A stretch of DNA of 45,214 nucleotides from Pseudomonas fluorescens (lineage in GTDB: Bacteria; Pseudomonadota; Gammaproteobacteria; Pseudomonadales; Pseudomonadaceae): positions 1 to 45,214 of the forward strand of contig NZ_LACC01000038.1 of assembly GCF_000967965.1 (NCBI RefSeq). The letters are read 5' to 3'. The notes beneath the pieces are model-generated. The model saw only the letters and a list, made by a program, of their open reading frames with translations. It was not told the origin of the DNA and did not search any database. Position numbers and translations under genes: made by a program. Positions within the stretch are counted from its first letter, which is position 1. Each line of letters begins with the position of its first letter. This document shows, piece after piece, positions 41,048 to 45,214 of this stretch.

Positions 41048-43522
41048 GTGCCGCAACACACCCCCGATCTTCCGCCTGAACTTCGCCCCCTGGCCGAGAT
41101 GCCGCTGGTCAAGCGATTGCTCGCCCGATTCTTCGGCTACAGCCTGACCCGCCTGCACGCACAGCATCGTGCGTCGTGGTTGCATGGCCAGGCCGACGGA
41201 TTTCGCAGCGGTCACAGCGCCGGGGTCGATTACGGCTACAAGGAAGGCAAGCTCGAAGGCCTGGAGGAGGGTCGGCAGGTCCTGCTGATCCGCGACTCGC
41301 GCAGCACTGAACACCGACCGCCGAATGTCGATGACCTGCTGTTCGACGACTGGCGCCTGCCGTTGAGCGCCGAGTTGAAGAAGCGCATGAAGGCCGATGT
41401 CGTCCGGTTGTTGCCGGCCCATGCCCAACCCAGTGCCGCACAGTGGAAAATGATCTTCAGCGACACACCGTCCACCTCGGTGATCGCGGGTGCCGGTGCA
41501 GGCAAATCAACCACCCTGGTGCTGCGTATCTTACTGTTGACCCATTACCTGGGCTTCGAACTGAGTTCGATGACGGTGGTGACCTTCACCCGTGAATCGC
41601 GCAAGGACTTCATCAACAAGCTGATCGAACTGTTTGCGCTCTGGGGCCGCGCGATCAGTTTCAAGGAGGCGCGGGATCTGGTGCGCACCTTTCACTCGCG
41701 GATCCTGCCGATGGTGCGCAGCCTTCCGGGTTTCGAGCGCCTGCAGGCTTTCGAGAACCTCAGCCTGCGGGCCGCACAGGGTGATAATGAGGCCGATAGC
41801 AATCCGTTCGATCTACGGATCAACGACGCTCAACGCCAGCAGCTCAACGCCTGCTATCACCGTCTGCACAGTGACGATGAGCATTTTCGCGAGCTGATCA
41901 AGCCATTGTCCCGGCATGCCCTGCAACTCAAGGAGCTGGAGCGCGATCACCCGGATGTGCAGAAACGCATGGGCGTGACCGAACTGGCGGCCAAACGCGA
42001 TGAAGAACTGTGCGATGCCATCGAGGACCTATGGTTTCGCGCAGGTGCCTGGCCCATCAAGGGCATCGAACCGAATCGCCAGTCGTTCGATATCAACGGT
42101 TCGACGTTCCATTGTCACGGCTACATCCCGTCCCTGGATGCCTGGGTGGTACTCGGGTTCGATCCTCGGGAAAACCCGCAGGTCACGCGACCGAACGCCA
42201 AGCTGACGGTGCGCGCAGAGTGGGCAGTAAAGCGCACCCTGTTTCAAGCTTTCTGTCGTAAGCCTTTGATATGGCTTGATAGTTACGAGTCATCAAAGCG
42301 CGTTTTGGCCTCGCTTGCCGGCGATGCCAGTGCCGGGCCGGGCTTCGATTACAAGGTCAAGGGCGAGCTCGCTTCCGCACCGCTGCTCGATTGTTTTGTC
42401 GCCGCCGCCGGGTTCATCGAAAACCTCGGGCTGGACGTGCCGGGCGCCGTGGCTCAGATGAGTTTCGCCAAGGACGATCCCGACCGATTCTTCTTCGAAG
42501 CCTTGAGCCTTTACTGGCGGGCGCTGGAAGATCACTTGCTGGATCAGAAGCCGCCGATCATGACCTACAACCGGATGTTCGCCTTGTTCAGCGAGCATTC
42601 GCCGGAGAACCTCAAGCTGCTCGGCGATGAGCTGCTGCGGCCGCTGTCACACCTGATGATCGACGAATTCCAGGATGTCTCGCCGCAAATCGTCTCCTGG
42701 ATCAGGGCCAGCCTGGCAGAGATCCGCAGTCGCGGACCGGCCATGCACGTAGGGCGCGGAGCCCAGCGTTCCTCGCTGCTCTGTGTGGGCGATGACTGGC
42801 AGTCCATCTATGGTTGGCGCGGCAGTTCGCCGACCTACTTCATGGAGTTCAACAAGGAGTTCCCGTCGCCGAGCACCACCAAGGTCATGCTCAGCGACAA
42901 CTACCGCAGCCACCAGCACATCATCGATGCCGCCGAGCACATCGTGCGTGCAGCACCGGCGATTGCCGGGAAAAAAGCCAAGGCCAGCGGTGAACCCAAG
43001 GCATTGCTGCCGGTGAACGTCCTCGATCGTGATGACCAGGGCATGGCCCAACGCCTGATGGAGCATTACCGCAAGGGTGATTCGATCTTGATGCTTTATC
43101 GAAGAAGTAGCGATAAGGCATTGATAGAACAACATATTCAGCCAGTACTTAATGCTGATTCGAGCTTGCCGTATGAGGCTCGCAGGCTCAAGCAACTGAC
43201 CTATCACAGCGCCAAGGGCCTCCAGGCCGATGCAGTGTTTTTGCTAGGCGATTGCCAGCACCTGACCAGCTCGCCTTACAAGAATCAGGTTTACCGGATG
43301 GCGGGCCTGGGCAAGGCCGGTGACAGCGAACCCTACGACAACGCCCAGAAGGACGAGATCCTGCGGCTGGCGTACGTGGGTATAACCCGCGCCGTCAGCC
43401 ATTGCTACTGGTACGTCGACGCCCAAGACACCCAGGCCGCGAACATGCCCAAGGCCTCCGACCGGATCGGCAAGGGCAAGGCGTTCTTTGTCGACCATCG
43501 ACAGGGCAAGGCTTCTGCTTGA
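41048..43522 (+). CDS. UvrD/Rep-type superfamily 1 helicase
   Basis: 824 aa from a GTG start (VPQHTPDLPPEL). Residues 1-140 have no helicase character and include a glycine-rich, charged part (DYGYKEGKLEGLEEGR). Then come the Q motif (PSAAQWKMIFS), Walker A (AGAGAGKST, 147-155), TVVTFTRES (Ia), Walker B (LMIDEFQDVSP), GDDWQSIYGWRGSS (III), DNYRSH (IV), TYHSAKGLQADAVFL (V) and LAYVGITRA (VI). It is larger than UvrD and has an insertion of about 300 residues between Ia and Walker B. It probably acts in repair or recombination; a specific role cannot be assigned. Confidence 0.9.
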   Translation: MPQHTPDLPPELRPLAEMPLVKRLLARFFGYSLTRLHAQHRASWLHGQADGFRSGHSAGVDYGYKEGKLEGLEEGRQVLLIRDSRSTEHRPPNVDDLLFDDWRLPLSAELKKRMKADVVRLLPAHAQPSAAQWKMIFSDTPSTSVIAGAGAGKSTTLVLRILLLTHYLGFELSSMTVVTFTRESRKDFINKLIELFALWGRAISFKEARDLVRTFHSRILPMVRSLPGFERLQAFENLSLRAAQGDNEADSNPFDLRINDAQRQQLNACYHRLHSDDEHFRELIKPLSRHALQLKELERDHPDVQKRMGVTELAAKRDEELCDAIEDLWFRAGAWPIKGIEPNRQSFDINGSTFHCHGYIPSLDAWVVLGFDPRENPQVTRPNAKLTVRAEWAVKRTLFQAFCRKPLIWLDSYESSKRVLASLAGDASAGPGFDYKVKGELASAPLLDCFVAAAGFIENLGLDVPGAVAQMSFAKDDPDRFFFEALSLYWRALEDHLLDQKPPIMTYNRMFALFSEHSPENLKLLGDELLRPLSHLMIDEFQDVSPQIVSWIRASLAEIRSRGPAMHVGRGAQRSSLLCVGDDWQSIYGWRGSSPTYFMEFNKEFPSPSTTKVMLSDNYRSHQHIIDAAEHIVRAAPAIAGKKAKASGEPKALLPVNVLDRDDQGMAQRLMEHYRKGDSILMLYRRSSDKALIEQHIQPVLNADSSLPYEARRLKQLTYHSAKGLQADAVFLLGDCQHLTSSPYKNQVYRMAGLGKAGDSEPYDNAQKDEILRLAYVGITRAVSHCYWYVDAQDTQAANMPKASDRIGKGKAFFVDHRQGKASA

Positions 43523-43600
43523 GCCCAATATTTCGACAAGATGGGCATTCGCCAGATGGCGAACATGCAGAGTTCAACCTGGTACTCCCAATGCGGCCTT

Positions 43601-43695
43601 GACGCGAGCAAGCTCGCTCCCACTGGAATTGGTGCTGGTCGAGATTTATGAACAACACCGGATACTGTGGGAGAGAGCCTGCTCGCGAAGGCGTC
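43601..43695. repeat. REP doublet downstream of the helicase
   Basis: GACGCGAGCAAGCTCGCTCC (43601-43620) and the inverted TGTGGGAGAGAGCCTGCTCG (43666-43685), both of Pseudomonas REP type. It lies between convergent helicase and delta-60 genes. Confidence 0.82.
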
Positions 43696-43748
43696 AGCCT
43701 GGGCAAACATGTTCAGTATCAGAAACAGGTCAGGACGCCTTCGATGCT

Positions 43749-44981
43749 TTAACCAACGTAACCACTCACCGACGCATCTGTTTTGATCCCGGCGACAATG
43801 ATTCGAGCATCGCTCTGCACAGCGACACTGGTCGTCACATTGGGTGTGTCTGCCGCGTTCGGGTCACTTAAACCCGTGGGAGTGAAGGTGGTGTCTACGC
43901 GGCCATCTTCAGTGATTCGGCCGACTATGCATAAGCGTTGATCTATTTCCCCTGCAACCACGATCGATCCTTTCGAGTCAATGTCTGCCGAGTTCCACTG
44001 CAAGCTCCGAAAGGGGAACTGGGTAATGAATTCATTGCCGTTATTAAAGGTGTTGTCCGAAGTTCCGTTACTGAGTGTCCTTGTCACCCATCCTCGCTGA
44101 GGGCTCTTTGTCACTGTGCCGACAGCAATCAGTTTGTTATCGGGTTGTGCAAGCACTTTACTGAGCCTGATCGCACCTTCGGGGGACTCAAATGTTTTGA
44201 TACCTCCTGTTCCAAACGTCGGGTCGATCTTGCCATTGGAGGTGAATCCGGCCAGAAAGGCATGACTGGATGTATATCCGGCCAACACGATTGTGCCGTC
44301 AGTCTGTGTTACCGCGCCGACCGTTGTCGTGTTTTCGTTATTGTGCCGAAAGTAGACGTAGCCTCGCCCATCAAGGTCTTTGTCCAGCTCACCATTGAGT
44401 GTCAATTGAATCAACAAGCCCCAATTGCGGTAAGGCCCCGGGGAGCTGTTGTTGACGGCAAACAGGATTTTCCCGGCCTTCGCTTCGGCGTCGTTCAGGG
44501 GAATCGGGACACTCGATTCAACAGGCAATGTAGGTGGCGCTTCTTCAAACCTGAAGGTGCCAAACACCAGATTCGGTGTTCCATTGCTATTGAAAAGCGC
44601 CGCAGCAGGGTAGTGGGGACCTAGCGAGGATTGTCGTACATCTCCCGTTACCAGAATGCTGCCGTTGTCGATTATGGTCAGGGTTCTTACAGTGGGGAGG
44701 GTTGTATCTGCGCCAAAGCGCCCTGTCGCATAACCTGTTCCGTCTGGTCCGAATGATCTGTCCAGCAATCCTGTCTTGTCGAGGCGAAACAGTGTGAATG
44801 CGCTGGAACCATTGCTGATGGCGCCGATGATTTTTCCTTGATTAGCGCCTTCAGCTTTCAAGACAGCGATGGCTTCTACTTTTGTACCTTGCAATAAGAT
44901 AGTGCCGTTTTGATTGTCGCCAAAACCGGGGTCCAGGCTGCCGGATTGATCCAATGTTCGAGCAGCATCTTGAGTCGTCAT
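43749..44981 (-). CDS. Delta-60 repeat protein (predicted beta-propeller)
   Basis: 410 aa built from about seven repeats of 50-60 residues, each with a phrase like G-LD-FG-DG-G (SGSLDPGFGDNQNGTI, GLLDRSFGPDGTGY, GKIDPTFGTGGIKT, GRVDTTFTPTGL) and a strand like KIIAVG (DGTIVLAGYT, DNKLIAVGTV, KGSIVVAGEI, DARIIVAGIK). These are delta-60 units that should fold as a propeller. The start at 44981 (MTTQDAARTLDQSG) is preceded by a GGAG site. No signal peptide is visible. The function of such proteins in Pseudomonas is unknown. Confidence 0.86.
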   Translation of the reverse strand: MTTQDAARTLDQSGSLDPGFGDNQNGTILLQGTKVEAIAVLKAEGANQGKIIGAISNGSSAFTLFRLDKTGLLDRSFGPDGTGYATGRFGADTTLPTVRTLTIIDNGSILVTGDVRQSSLGPHYPAAALFNSNGTPNLVFGTFRFEEAPPTLPVESSVPIPLNDAEAKAGKILFAVNNSSPGPYRNWGLLIQLTLNGELDKDLDGRGYVYFRHNNENTTTVGAVTQTDGTIVLAGYTSSHAFLAGFTSNGKIDPTFGTGGIKTFESPEGAIRLSKVLAQPDNKLIAVGTVTKSPQRGWVTRTLSNGTSDNTFNNGNEFITQFPFRSLQWNSADIDSKGSIVVAGEIDQRLCIVGRITEDGRVDTTFTPTGLSDPNAADTPNVTTSVAVQSDARIIVAGIKTDASVSGYVG

Positions 44982-45172
44982 GACTTCACTCCATCCGATG
45001 AATTTGCATGCCGTGGCACGGCAGTGCTCATTCAGCCCGCCCATCGATACCCTGTAAACGCTCAGAAGTGACAGTTGACGTATGACCATTTTCGCGGGGG
45101 GTACCACCAGTTCGTCCACAAAAAAGCCCACCTGACGTGTAATGCTGTTCACTTAAGGACGAACACTGTATC

Positions 45173-45214
45173 TGTGGCGAGGGAGCTTGCTCCCGCTGGG
45201 GCGCGAAGCGGCCC
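45173..45214. repeat. REP sequence at the window edge
   Basis: TGTGGCGAGGGAGCTTGCTC followed by CCGCTGGGGCGCGAAGCGGCCC, the same REP type as at 39864. It is cut by the end of the window, so its partner is not seen. Confidence 0.8.

Noticed and set aside
1..45214. CRISPR arrays, tRNA or rRNA genes
   Set aside because: No regularly spaced repeats and no cloverleaf or rRNA segments were seen; the insertion site is a protein gene, not a tRNA.

Overview
The window is high-GC chromosomal DNA that looks like a fluorescens-group Pseudomonas. The grounds are the hydroxyproline operon, the LysR/quinone-reductase pair, a pgm, a pirin, a delta-60-repeat protein, and P. fluorescens-type REP sequences (39.9, 43.6 and 45.2 kb). 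Species cannot be fixed from the sequence alone.

Layout. (1) 0.2-5.3 kb, minus strand, host: a GntR regulator, then 4-hydroxyproline 2-epimerase and the three overlapping subunits of an Fe-S flavoprotein D-hydroxyproline dehydrogenase, then an AraC regulator with a PAS domain. (2) 5.5-32.4 kb, accessory DNA inserted at the 3' end of a LysR gene. The last nine codons of that gene (MFFGDP[D/E]SL-stop) occur three times, at 5.49, 9.30 and 32.39 kb. The outer copies flank the block and the middle one divides it into a 3.8-kb and a 23-kb element. The arms of the two elements are alike: a 157-bp right arm with six mismatches and one gap, and left arms with paired GGGGGCA boxes. No integrase gene was recognised. 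Element 1 carries hipBA and a GTPase gene broken by a nonsense codon. Element 2 carries a catabolic cluster and ends in a YhfG-Fic pair whose Fic motif has Pro in place of the catalytic His. (3) 32.4-45.2 kb, host: LysR and a divergent quinone oxidoreductase, an unrecognised 496-aa protein with a MocR-type regulator, pgm, pirin, a UvrD-like helicase and a delta-60 repeat protein.

Element 2 reads as three modules with parallel enzymes. Module A (minus, 9.5-16.4 kb): an HxlR regulator with a C-terminal SCP2-like domain, a FadL-type porin, a GMC oxidoreductase, an old-yellow-enzyme (OYE) reductase, an alpha/beta hydrolase and an SCP2 protein. Module B (16.6-26.1 kb): an SDR divergent from an enoyl-CoA hydratase / hydrolase / acyl-CoA ligase / second GMC operon, a TetR regulator, a DUF2147 protein, an MDR reductase and a haloacetate-dehalogenase-like hydrolase. 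Module C (26.2-31.0 kb): a TetR regulator divergent from OYE / SDR / hydrolase / AcuI-like reductase.

Operators can be read for all three regulators: a 42-bp palindrome at two places for HxlR, paired ATAACnnnGTTAT palindromes at two places for the first TetR, and a paired TGATGTCAATCA-type palindrome for the second. Uptake porin, alcohol oxidases, ene-reductases, hydrolases, CoA ligase and hydratase together suggest uptake and oxidative breakdown of a hydrophobic alcohol or ketone, perhaps sterol- or terpenoid-like. The substrate is inference; no ring-cleavage genes of a known steroid pathway are present.
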